NCBI GenBank assembly: GCA_040775095.1
Contig: JAXGTD010000051.1
Span: 1-25,214, forward strand
Reading direction: 5' to 3'
Length of the DNA: 25,214 nt
Source: JAXGTD01 sp040775095
GTDB taxonomy: Bacteria > Pseudomonadota > Gammaproteobacteria > Chromatiales > Chromatiaceae
Both the position numbers and the translations under genes were made by a program. Shown piece by piece: positions 8,208-15,917 of this stretch (the stretch's first letter is position 1; each line of letters begins with the position of its first letter). Below the pieces are notes generated by a model, which saw only the letters and a list, made by a program, of their open reading frames with translations, made no database searches and was not told where the DNA came from.

Positions 8208-9286
8208 TGCGCAAGGGCAACGCTGGTCCCAACTCCGGAAACCGTTCCGCAGTTCTTGAGCCAAAGGTATGTCTTGTTCTTCCCATCCTTGTCGATGTTG
8301 ATCGTGTCGGCGACAAACTGCGTCCCGCTAAGCTCCATAGCATCTTCCTCTAGTGCAAGTGCCTTCAGTGTTAGCTCGCCTGCCACATAATATATCGTGT
8401 CATTTTGTGGCGGATGCTCACGAGTAAATTCTACACTATCAGGAATGCAGACAAATCCATCGCGCTCATCAGCACAAGCGTCGAGAAGGTCTTGCCTGAT
8501 TTGATTGATCTCAGCCGTCGTTACGCACTTATCCGTTTTTGGACATGGAAGAGTATCGCAGGTAAATTTGCCATTCCCTTGTGGGCTATAACCACCACAG
8601 ACCTCTATATCAGCTGCTTCGAAGCTGTATGCGGGGGCTTTGAGGGCCTTCGTATCGGAGGAATAGACTTTTACGACACAGTCAGCTTTAAAAGTTGCTG
8701 GCGGCTCCATCTTCAGTGACTCTCCGTCACTCGCTAATGCAATGACGCCGTAGCTCTCTTTAGATGAAACGAGCTTCGAAACAGCATAGGCTGAAATACC
8801 CGGTGGTGGGACCGGCGAAAAATAAGACGCCCCCGGTTCATTGACGACGACGAAGACGGCGCTCGTATCTCCGCTGTAATGGCGATCGGCGGACGGAATC
8901 AGATTGTTGTACAGCTTCGATGGCGGGTACTCGACATCGACGCTGATGCCATCGTCACCGAGATCGAAACCATTTTCGGTCGCAACCGCTTGCGCCGCGG
9001 CCGCGATACCCTTTTGATCAGGGCCAAGACGCCCGAGCGCGAGGGCACCAGCGAACGAGGCCGCGTCCGCCGCCGTCTGGGCGCGATTGGTCTGCAGCAA
9101 CCAGTAACCGGCATCGATGGACAGGCTGAGCCAGCCAAGGAAGACGGCGATCAGCAGCACCGTCCAGATGACGAAGGCGCCGGTCTGCCGGGTCCGATCA
9201 GCGCGATGACGACCGGGCCGGTTCGCGCGGTCGCCCGTCGGCGTCCCGCGTCCTGTCCGCCCCGCGCATTGTTCTTTGTTGTTCAT
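8204..9286 (-). CDS. tadG: TadG-like pilus protein with Tad domain and cysteine-rich distal region
   Basis: A 360-residue protein. After a basic N-terminus, residues ~36-85 form the Tad domain (GAFVIWTVLLIAVFLGWLSL, then DAGYWLLQTNRAQTAADAAS), an inner-membrane helix with the conserved NRAQTAADAA block of TadG/DUF2134 proteins. The rest is exported beta-rich sequence with about nine cysteines, for example EVCGG, TCDTLPCPKTDKC, DACAD, FVCIP and KNCGT. No von Willebrand A domain is evident, so it is shorter than classical TadG. I chose the ATG at 9286 (GGAG 8 bases upstream). Base composition changes inside the gene: two sampled rows at 8341-8460 give about 44 % GC while the 5' third is near 65 %. 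This suggests a mosaic, variable surface part. Its stop overlaps the tadE start. Confidence 0.78.
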   Translation of the reverse strand: MNNKEQCAGRTGRGTPTGDRANRPGRHRADRTRQTGAFVIWTVLLIAVFLGWLSLSIDAGYWLLQTNRAQTAADAASFAGALALGRLGPDQKGIAAAAQAVATENGFDLGDDGISVDVEYPPSKLYNNLIPSADRHYSGDTSAVFVVVNEPGASYFSPVPPPGISAYAVSKLVSSKESYGVIALASDGESLKMEPPATFKADCVVKVYSSDTKALKAPAYSFEAADIEVCGGYSPQGNGKFTCDTLPCPKTDKCVTTAEINQIRQDLLDACADERDGFVCIPDSVEFTREHPPQNDTIYYVAGELTLKALALEEDAMELSGTQFVADTINIDKDGKNKTYLWLKNCGTVSGVGTSVALAQ

Positions 9287-9383
9287 CGTCGCCGCTCCAG
9301 CAACGGGATCTCTCACGCGAGGAATGCGTTACCCCGGACACGCCCATTGGCGATGTCGATGAGCGGAATTCCTCCACTCGACC

Positions 9384-9507
9384 GCCGCCCACCGTCCGTG
9401 GCACTGGGTCCCGGCGTCCTGCCGGGACGACGGGAGAGCAACGCTGCCTCGGTGCTCGTCATTCCGGCTCGGATAACGGAATCCAGGGCCAAGGATGGGT
9501 ACTTCGC
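9384..9507 (-). repeat. Repeat A, copy 2 (about 124 bp, inverted relative to copy 1)
   Basis: This is the reverse-complement partner of 2340-2463, 109 of 124 positions identical by hand alignment and without gaps. It carries the same two hairpin cores (CCGGAAT/ATTCCG-type and TCCCGGC/GCCGGGA). It sits in the 454-bp gap between tadD and the tadG-like gene, splitting an otherwise tightly packed locus. Confidence 0.8.
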
Positions 9508-9740
9508 CGGCCCAGCCGCGTTTTGGCGCTAACCGCCCTGTCGATTCACCTGTAGAGGGTCCGACACCTGAAATTTCCACGCCCTGAGTAAGTATAGCGC
9601 CACCTACGGATACGCTGATCACATCCATCCTTGCACCGGATCCGCTCGCCGAGCCATCCAAGGCTCGGACAGGACCGGCACTCAAACAGCGCCTCCCAAT
9701 TTCGATCCGCACCGACCGGGAGATCCCAGAGCGCGCTTGA
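9508..9740 (-). promoter_or_regulatory. Gap between tadD and tadG-like gene: hairpin and possible secondary promoter
   Basis: No gene is supported here. A perfect 7-bp stem CCGAGCC / GGCTCGG with a 6-base loop lies at 9649-9668, 70 bp beyond the tadD stop, without a T-run. Further downstream on the minus strand, TATACT (9591-9596) is a good sigma-70 -10 element, but I see no convincing -35 at 17 bp. If it works, it would drive the tadG-tadE-tadE-like genes separately through a leader containing Repeat A. Confidence 0.3.
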
Positions 9741-10685
9741 CTAGCGGCTGCCCTTGAGCGCCTGCACCCGCTTTGCGTTCTCCTCCGCGAGGCTGTAGTA
9801 CTCGGGCGACAACCGGGCGGCCTGGTCGAAGAACGACTCCGCGTCATCGAGCCGTCCGGCCAGCATCGCAACGTAGCCCACGTCGTTGTATGCCTTGGGC
9901 GTATCCTGCACCTTGCCAAAGGCATCGAGGGCCTCCGCGTAGCGACGCTGCTTGGTGTAGACCAGTCCCAGATTGCGCCAGGCCAACGCGTAGCTGGGGC
10001 TCAGCTCCAGGGCCTGTTTGAACTCCGTGATGGCCCCCGCGTCGTCCTTTCCAAGGTAGCGCGAGTAGCCCAGGTTGTTGTGAAGCACCGGCGAGCGCGG
10101 CGCGATGGCGAGGGCCTCCTGGTAGTGACGCTGGGCGCGGGGATAGTCGCGGTTGATGTCCGCCAGCACGCCAAGGCCGTTGTGGGCGCGAGCCAGACGG
10201 GGGTTCACGCGCAACGCCGCGTTGAGGTTGCGCTCGGCCTCGGCGTATTCACGCTGGCGGGTCAGCAGGAGGCCGAGGCCGGCCAGCGCGCCGGCGTGGC
10301 GGGGGTCCGACGCCAATGCCTTGCGATAGGCCAGCTCGGCGAGCTCGGTATTGTTGCGAGCGGCGTGGATGCTACCGATCTTATACAGCACCTCTGCATT
10401 GGACCCCTCTTTACGCAGCGCCCTAATGTATTCGAACAGCGCCCGGTCGATATCGCCGCCTGCCAGTGCCGCATCGCCCTTCGCGGTGGCCTCGGCGGCG
10501 GAGCCGACGGGGAATTCGGTGGCATAGGGAAGATCGGACCTGCCGCCGAGCAACGCCGCGTAGTCGTCGTTCACCGATGCCTTACCCGGCATCTGGGCGC
10601 AACCAGCCAGCAGCAACAGGAGCAGGACCCCGGGAGCTCCGACCGCACCGGTACGCATCGCGCAGTTCGTCAACACCCTGCTCAT
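9741..10685 (-). CDS. tadD: TadD: TPR-repeat lipoprotein of the Tad pilus
   Basis: A 314-residue protein with a type II signal peptide (GVLLLLLLAGC|AQM, lipobox Cys near residue 29) followed by at least six tetratricopeptide units. Examples are AEVLYKIGSIHAARNNTELA, ARAHNGLGVLADINRDYPRA, PVLHNNLGYSRYLGKDDAGA and ALAWRNLGLVYTKQRRYAEA. TadD proteins are periplasmic/outer-membrane lipoproteins thought to act as pilotins or scaffolds for the RcpA secretin. The ATG at 10685 overlaps the tadC stop as ATGA, so the genes are co-transcribed and probably coupled. Longer starts up to 10763 run into tadC and lack a signal-peptide-like beginning. Confidence 0.9.
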   Translation of the reverse strand: MSRVLTNCAMRTGAVGAPGVLLLLLLAGCAQMPGKASVNDDYAALLGGRSDLPYATEFPVGSAAEATAKGDAALAGGDIDRALFEYIRALRKEGSNAEVLYKIGSIHAARNNTELAELAYRKALASDPRHAGALAGLGLLLTRQREYAEAERNLNAALRVNPRLARAHNGLGVLADINRDYPRAQRHYQEALAIAPRSPVLHNNLGYSRYLGKDDAGAITEFKQALELSPSYALAWRNLGLVYTKQRRYAEALDAFGKVQDTPKAYNDVGYVAMLAGRLDDAESFFDQAARLSPEYYSLAEENAKRVQALKGSR

Positions 10686-11665
10686 TCCCCGCCACCGAGC
10701 GCCTTGATGAGGTTGATGACCGGCGGGCCAAGCGCGATGAGCATGAATCCGGGCAGCATGCACAGCGCAATCGGGATGATCATCTTGACACCGACCCGGG
10801 CCGCTTCCGCCTCGGCCATCTGCAGGCGCTTCTCGCGCATCTCGTCGGCGTAGGTCCGCAGCGTCTCGGCGATGCTGGTACCAAAGCGCATCGCCTGCAG
10901 CAGGGTCGCCACCAGCGAGCGCATCTCATCCATGCCGGTGCGCGGGACCAGATCCTGCAGCGCGACGCGGCTGTCCATGCCGGCACGGACCTGCATCATG
11001 ACCATGCCGAGCTCGTCCGACAACTCCGGGTGCTGGATCTCGATCTCCTGTGCGACGCGCTGGATCGCGGCATTGAGCCCAAGCCCAGCCTCGGTGCAGA
11101 CCACGAGCATGTCCAGCGCATCGGGCAGCGAGCGACGCAGAATCGCCTGCCGGTGCCGGACCCGGCGCGCGAGCCAGGCATCCGGCAGCAGGATGCCGAT
11201 CGGCAGTGCCATGCCGATGAATCCGATGCCCGAGCTCAGCGGCAGCACGCCGGTGACCAGCAATGCCAGTGTGATCGCAAGCGGCAACCCGATCAGCGAG
11301 AAGAGCTTCGCCCCGAAAAAGAGATGCACCGCCCGCGGGGATCGATATCCCGCCTGGAGCAGCTTGCTGACCACGCGCCCGCGCTTCTGGGCGTCCTGCG
11401 GGGTCAGGCCACGGCCGAGGCGTTCGAGCATGCGCTGCGCCTGGGCATTGCCCCGCGCCGCCCCACCGGTTGCGCCGGCGCCATCCGTGGCGAAGAAGTC
11501 GATCCGCTGCTTGACCGGGTCCAACATCTCGCGCACGAGATGAACCAACCACAGCGAGAGCACGAACACGAGCAGCCCGAGGCCGATGACGAAGCCCCAT
11601 TGCAGGACCCGGTCGTCTGCGAGCAGCCCATTGAACCAATACTGGATTCGGTCGACCCAGCTCAT
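10682..11665 (-). CDS. tadC: TadC: inner-membrane platform protein of the Tad pilus (GspF/T2SSF domain)
   Basis: A 327-residue protein with an N-terminal membrane helix (WGFVIGLGLLVFVLSLWLVH), two central helices around residues 120-155, and a C-terminal hydrophobic segment (IPIALCMLPGFMLIALGPP). The T2SSF domain includes LPDALDMLVVCTEAGLGLNA and the downstream MRFGTSIAETLRTYADEMRE block, standard for TadB/TadC. With TadB it forms the inner-membrane platform on which the TadA ATPase acts to extrude Flp subunits. Start ATG at 11665 with GGAAGG just upstream, 12 bp after the tadB stop; its own stop overlaps tadD. Confidence 0.92.
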   Translation of the reverse strand: MSWVDRIQYWFNGLLADDRVLQWGFVIGLGLLVFVLSLWLVHLVREMLDPVKQRIDFFATDGAGATGGAARGNAQAQRMLERLGRGLTPQDAQKRGRVVSKLLQAGYRSPRAVHLFFGAKLFSLIGLPLAITLALLVTGVLPLSSGIGFIGMALPIGILLPDAWLARRVRHRQAILRRSLPDALDMLVVCTEAGLGLNAAIQRVAQEIEIQHPELSDELGMVMMQVRAGMDSRVALQDLVPRTGMDEMRSLVATLLQAMRFGTSIAETLRTYADEMREKRLQMAEAEAARVGVKMIIPIALCMLPGFMLIALGPPVINLIKALGGGE

Positions 11666-11677
11666 TGTCGCCTTCCG

Positions 11678-12655
11678 TCAAACGTCCATCCGAACCATCT
11701 GCCGGATCCACAGGATCCCGACCACCTGCAGACCGACGGCGGCGAACAGCAGTTGCCGGCCACCCGGGTTGTCGGTCAGTGCGCTCATGTAGCCGGGCGA
11801 CATCAGCTCCATCATCCCACCAAGCGCAAACGGCATCAGCGCCACCACCCAGGCCGAGAACCGGTTGGCCGCGGTCAGCGTTGTCAGGGTCCGACCGAAA
11901 CGGAACCGGTCGCGGATCAGCCGCTCGAGTCGGCCGATCACCTCGGCGAGGTTGCCGCCGGTCTCGCGCTGGATCAGGATCGCGGTGGCCAGCGCCACCA
12001 CCGACACGCTGGGTATGCGCTCGAGCATCCCCATCAGCGCGGCCCGCAGGTCGCCGCCGTAGTTCAGTTCTGTGAACACGATCCCGAATTCCGTCGAAAC
12101 CGGGCCGTCAAGCTCTTGCGACGCGATCTGCAGGGCCTGGCTCAGTGGCAGGCCGGCCCGCAGGGTCCTGCCGAGCATCGACAGGGCGTCGGGCAGCCCC
12201 TGCTCGAACCGCAGCAGGCGCTGGCCCTTGCGCCGCGTCAACCAAGCAAATGGCGCCGTGGCGGCGAGCAGCGCCGCCATCGGCGCCGCTACGCCCGCCG
12301 ACGGCAACGCGACCGGTACCAGCGCCAGCGCGGCGGCCCCCGCGGCAACGCTGGCCAGAACCAGGCGATAGGCTGGCATCGAGACGCCGGCCCGCTCGAG
12401 CAGCCGCACCACCGGCGCCAGCACCGCGAGAGACTCCAACCGGCGCCCCAGCGGCGACAGGCGCTGCAGGTAGTGGTGGCGCACCAGCGAGACGCGCTCG
12501 TTGTCGACCACCGTGCTCGACAGGGATTTGATGCGGCTGCGCAGGCGTCGCCGCGTGCGTGCGCTGGTCCCAAACACCGGCGCCGCGAAGGCCTGCACGA
12601 GCAGTACCACCACGACGAAGATGGCCATCACGAAGAGGGTCTGGTCGGCGATCAC
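11678..12655 (-). CDS. tadB: TadB: inner-membrane platform protein of the Tad pilus (GspF/T2SSF domain)
   Basis: A protein of about 325 residues with an N-terminal hydrophobic helix (FVMAIFVVVVLLVQAFAAPV), two mid-protein helices (LVLASVAAGAAALALVPVAL and a second), and a C-terminal helix. The T2SSF domain reads GLPDALSMLGRTLRAGLPLS ... ILIQRETGGNLAEVIGRLERL, the latter being highly conserved in TadB. The start is not certain: the GTG at 12655 is 4 bases after the tadA stop. An ATG at 12697 with GGAG 4 bases upstream would overlap tadA by 38 bp and add 14 residues. Either way it is translationally linked to tadA. Confidence 0.9.
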   Translation of the reverse strand: MIADQTLFVMAIFVVVVLLVQAFAAPVFGTSARTRRRLRSRIKSLSSTVVDNERVSLVRHHYLQRLSPLGRRLESLAVLAPVVRLLERAGVSMPAYRLVLASVAAGAAALALVPVALPSAGVAAPMAALLAATAPFAWLTRRKGQRLLRFEQGLPDALSMLGRTLRAGLPLSQALQIASQELDGPVSTEFGIVFTELNYGGDLRAALMGMLERIPSVSVVALATAILIQRETGGNLAEVIGRLERLIRDRFRFGRTLTTLTAANRFSAWVVALMPFALGGMMELMSPGYMSALTDNPGGRQLLFAAVGLQVVGILWIRQMVRMDV

Positions 12656-12659
12656 GGGG

Positions 12660-14057
12660 CTAACGCGGCCGCCCGGGCCCGGTTGGCTGAAACACATCGA
12701 GCTCCAGCTTCACACCGCGTTGGCGCAGCCGCTCGTAGAACTTCGGCACCAGCCCGGTGGGCGTGAACTGACCGATGACATGGCCCTCGGTGTCGATCCC
12801 GCTGCGATCGAAGCGGAAGATCTGGGCGGTCGTGATCATATCGCCCTCGAGCCCCTGTACCTCGTCGATGCTGGTCAGCCGGCGCGCGCCATCCTCCTGG
12901 CGCTCCAGCTGGACCAGCACGTCGAGCGCGGAGGCGATCTGCGCGCGCAGAGGCCGGGTCGGCAGGTTCAGCCCGGTCATCGCGACCATGCTCTCCACGC
13001 GCGCCAGCGCGTCGCGGGTGGTGTTGGCGTGAATGGTCGTCAGCGAACCGTCGTGGCCGGTGTTCATCGCCTGCAGCATGTCCAGCGCCTCGCCGCCGCG
13101 GATCTCGCCGAGCACGATCCGGTCGGGGCGCATACGCAGGCAGTTGCGCACCAGGTCGCGCTGGTTCACCTCTCCCCTGCCCTCGATGTTCGGCGGGCGG
13201 GTCTCCAGTCGCACCACGTGGGGCTGCTGCAGTTGCAGCTCGGCGGAGTCCTCGATCGTGATGACCCGCTCGTTCGGCGGGATTTCAGCCGAGAGCACGT
13301 TCAGAAGCGTCGTCTTACCCGAGCCGGTCCCGCCGGAGATCAGCACGTTGAGCCGGGAGTGCACCGCCGCGGCCAACACCCGCGCCATGGTCTGCGTCAG
13401 CTCGCCAAGCTCGATGAGGCGCTGCATGGTCAGGCGCTCTTTCGGAAATCGGCGGATCGACAGGCTCGGGCCATCGAGCGCCAGCGGCGGGATGATCGCG
13501 TTCACGCGCGAGCCGTCGGCCAGACGCGCATCGACCATGGGGGATGCCTCGTCGATGCGCCGACCCACGCGCGAGACGATGCGGTCGATGACGGTCATCA
13601 GGTGGCGCTCGCTGTCGAAGAAGATCGGCGCCTGCTCGAGCTTTCCGCGACGCTCGATATAGACCTTGGACGGACCGTTGACGAGGATGTCCGAGACAGT
13701 GGGATCCTGCAGCAGCGGCTCCAGCGGTCCGAGCCCGAGGATCTCGTCCTGGACATCACGGATGATGCGCTGTCTCGTCGACTGCGGAAAGGGCACCGTG
13801 TCCTGCGACATGAGCAGCTCGCAGGTCTCATGGATCTGGCGACGGGCATCGTTGTCGTCGAGACTGGACAGCAGGCTGAGATCGAGCGCCTTGACCACCC
13901 GCTCGAAGATCTCCCGCTTCCAGCTCAGCTCGGCCTGGGTCAGGCTGTTGCTGATACCGGCGCCGCCGCCGAGGGTCCGGCTCCAAACCCCCGATGCGGA
14001 CGTGGGGGGGGTGTTGGTACCCGGTTCAAGACGAGTAGGTTTACGGATGAGCGCCAT
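12660..14057 (-). CDS. tadA: TadA/CpaF: secretion ATPase of the Tad pilus
   Basis: A 465-residue VirB11/GspE-superfamily ATPase. The N-terminal helical region leads into DEILGLGPLEPLLQDPTVSD, a hallmark of CpaF. Walker A is GGTGSGKT (about 242-249), the Asp box VITIEDSAELQLQQPHVVRL follows, and Walker B is RIVLGEIRGGEAL (about 313-325). The His box GSLTTIHANTTRDAL comes next. It powers assembly, and in some species retraction, of Flp pili from the cytoplasmic face of the TadB/TadC platform. I start at the ATG at 14057 (MALIRKPTR); the ATG at 14111 lies in less protein-like sequence. About 200 bp with no recognisable element separate it from tadZ. Confidence 0.96.
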   Translation of the reverse strand: MALIRKPTRLEPGTNTPPTSASGVWSRTLGGGAGISNSLTQAELSWKREIFERVVKALDLSLLSSLDDNDARRQIHETCELLMSQDTVPFPQSTRQRIIRDVQDEILGLGPLEPLLQDPTVSDILVNGPSKVYIERRGKLEQAPIFFDSERHLMTVIDRIVSRVGRRIDEASPMVDARLADGSRVNAIIPPLALDGPSLSIRRFPKERLTMQRLIELGELTQTMARVLAAAVHSRLNVLISGGTGSGKTTLLNVLSAEIPPNERVITIEDSAELQLQQPHVVRLETRPPNIEGRGEVNQRDLVRNCLRMRPDRIVLGEIRGGEALDMLQAMNTGHDGSLTTIHANTTRDALARVESMVAMTGLNLPTRPLRAQIASALDVLVQLERQEDGARRLTSIDEVQGLEGDMITTAQIFRFDRSGIDTEGHVIGQFTPTGLVPKFYERLRQRGVKLELDVFQPTGPGRPR

Positions 14058-14256
14058 GTATGGATCTTCTATTTCGTTATTGTGTCGGCTCGGCCATGCG
14101 TCGCCGGGCATGCATACGCGTGAAAACGCCCCTCAGAGGGCTTCGCGCAACGCCAGCTCCCAAGAGGGCGGTTCGCCACGACGCCCCGGTCTGTGCCTCC
14201 TGTCCGGCGCCCGGCCGCGTCGCCGTGCCTGGCCGAGGCCTGTCGTGTCCGTCCTC

Positions 14257-15465
14257 CTATGCCCGCACCGGCCGTTTGAGCCAGCCCAGCAGCCCCGATC
14301 GCTTTTCCTGCCGTTCGGTCATGGACACGATCGGCTTGTCGAATCCCTCGGCAAGGTCGGTCAGGCTCTTGCCCAGCGGTGAGCGTGGCGCGCTCTCGCA
14401 GATGGGGATGCCCAGATTGATGCTCTGAGACGCCCGCAGATAGTCCCCCGGGATGGTCTCGATGCGGACACCCGGGAAGACGTCGGTGAAATCCTCGAAC
14501 CGGACCTCGGCCTTCTTGTCGAAGCGATTCACCAGCAACTGGATGCGCTCGATCGCAATGCCCAGGCGGTCGCGCAGCAGGAAGACCAGGCGTTTGGTGT
14601 CGTGCAGGTGCGCCACGGTCTGCTGCGTCACCAGCGCGACGGTATCGGAGCGCTCCAGAATCGCGGCCACCGAGGCGTCGATGCGGTGGGGCAGGTCGAC
14701 GAGGATGTCGTCGTAGGCCCCATTGATGATACCGAACAGCTTCTCGGTCCGCGCGGCGCTGACGTCCTCGGGCACGATGATCTCGTCCATCGCCGCGGCC
14801 AGCAGGTGCAGACCGCTCTCGTGGCGCTGTACGTAACCCTGCAGCGCCGACTCGTCGAGGGAGTCCACGAACTCCATGGCCTTGATCAGCCCGTCGCCGG
14901 CGACCAGGTTCAGATAGGTGGGCAGGCCGCCGAACTGGAAATCGAAATCGACCAGCAGCAGACGCCGACTGAAGCCCCCCTGGGTGGCCATCGCCAGCGA
15001 CACGTTGGCCGCGATCAGGCTCGCCCCACTGCCGCCCTTGGTGTTCATGAACGCGATCAACCGCGAGCCGGTGTCGCCGCGACGGATGCGCTCCTCACGC
15101 ACGATCCGCGAGACGGCGGTGACGAAATCCTCGACGCCGATCGGCATCGTGAACACATCGCGCACGCCAAGCCGCATCGCCGTGCGTAACAGCTCCATGT
15201 CGTTGCTTGGGCTGATCACGAACAACGGCGGGCGCGGCGTCGGCATACGCTCGATGGTCTCCCACACGCCCTCGCGCCAGCCCTCATCGACGCAAAAGAT
15301 CACGGCATCCGGCACCGGGCGCATGTACTCGGGCATCAGCAACTGGCCGGCAGGCAGCACCAGCGGCACCAGCGACATCATCTGTTGGCCTTCGAGCGCA
15401 TCGCTCAGGTGCGCGATGAGCTCACGCGACTGGCCAACGATCAGGAGGTCGAGAGAGACGTACAT
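14257..15465 (-). CDS. tadZ: TadZ/CpaE: ParA/MinD-like localisation ATPase of the Tad pilus
   Basis: A 402-residue protein. Residues 1-120 form an atypical receiver-like domain (LDLLIVGQSRELIAHLSDAL, LLRTAMRLGVRDVFTMPI). A ParA/MinD domain follows, with the deviant Walker A KGGSGAS (143-149) preceded by AFMNT. It has LLLVDFDFQFGGLPTYLN as the A' region and DDILVDLPHRID as Walker B. TadZ/CpaE proteins localise the Tad apparatus, often to the pole, ahead of TadA recruitment. Start ATG at 15465; no clear ribosome-binding site precedes it, so its expression may depend on upstream translation. Confidence 0.92.
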   Translation of the reverse strand: MYVSLDLLIVGQSRELIAHLSDALEGQQMMSLVPLVLPAGQLLMPEYMRPVPDAVIFCVDEGWREGVWETIERMPTPRPPLFVISPSNDMELLRTAMRLGVRDVFTMPIGVEDFVTAVSRIVREERIRRGDTGSRLIAFMNTKGGSGASLIAANVSLAMATQGGFSRRLLLVDFDFQFGGLPTYLNLVAGDGLIKAMEFVDSLDESALQGYVQRHESGLHLLAAAMDEIIVPEDVSAARTEKLFGIINGAYDDILVDLPHRIDASVAAILERSDTVALVTQQTVAHLHDTKRLVFLLRDRLGIAIERIQLLVNRFDKKAEVRFEDFTDVFPGVRIETIPGDYLRASQSINLGIPICESAPRSPLGKSLTDLAEGFDKPIVSMTERQEKRSGLLGWLKRPVRA

Positions 15466-15559
15466 GCGTGGATGTTAGAGCAAAGGTAGCTTTTGCGTGA
15501 GCTCGATGACCAGGCCCTGTCGAAAACGGGCAGCCGGCCAGGTTGTTGATCAATCATTG

Positions 15560-15853
15560 TCAATTTCCTCCCCCCTGGCCGCCAAACGTGAGCGTCAATG
15601 GGACGTTCCCCACGGCGGCGCGATCGGCCTTCTCCTCACGATACGCCTCGAGCGCCTGCTCGGCCTTGATCCCGTCCATACCGCGCGCGCCCCGGTTGGG
15701 ATCGGCCGTCTGCACGGCGATCATGCGCCGCACCGAGTCGCCGAAGTGTGGGTCCGCGAGCTGCTCATCGTCGGCGCAGCCGGTGGGCAAGGACAGGATA
15801 CACAGCCACAGCAGGCAGGATGCGCGAGGGATGACGGCGGCACCAGGCGACAT
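15560..15853 (-). CDS. Small lipoprotein in the tad locus, between secretin and TadZ genes
   Basis: A 97-residue protein starting at the ATG at 15853 (AGGAA 6 bases upstream). The signal peptide ends in a lipobox, LSLPTGC|ADD. The mature ~70 residues contain DPHFGDSVRRMIAVQTADP, followed by a charged helix (GIKAEQALEAYREEKADR) and a Gly-rich tail. It takes the place usually held by CpaD or RcpB next to the secretin gene, but is too short for full CpaD. I have seen FG-x-SVR-type small lipoproteins in other Tad clusters but know no function. It may be a secretin accessory at the outer membrane. Longer frames back to 15928 overlap rcpA. Confidence 0.72.
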   Translation of the reverse strand: MSPGAAVIPRASCLLWLCILSLPTGCADDEQLADPHFGDSVRRMIAVQTADPNRGARGMDGIKAEQALEAYREEKADRAAVGNVPLTLTFGGQGGGN

Positions 15854-15917
15854 GGCAGGTTCCTGTTGTATTGGCCGATTGGCAATCCGAGGGGCACGCG
15901 GAAAGGGCCCTGCCCCG

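Noticed and set aside
9329..9925. Minus-strand open frame crossing the tadD-tadG gap
   Set aside because: It runs through Repeat A and out of frame through tadD, with Arg/Ser-rich low-complexity product.
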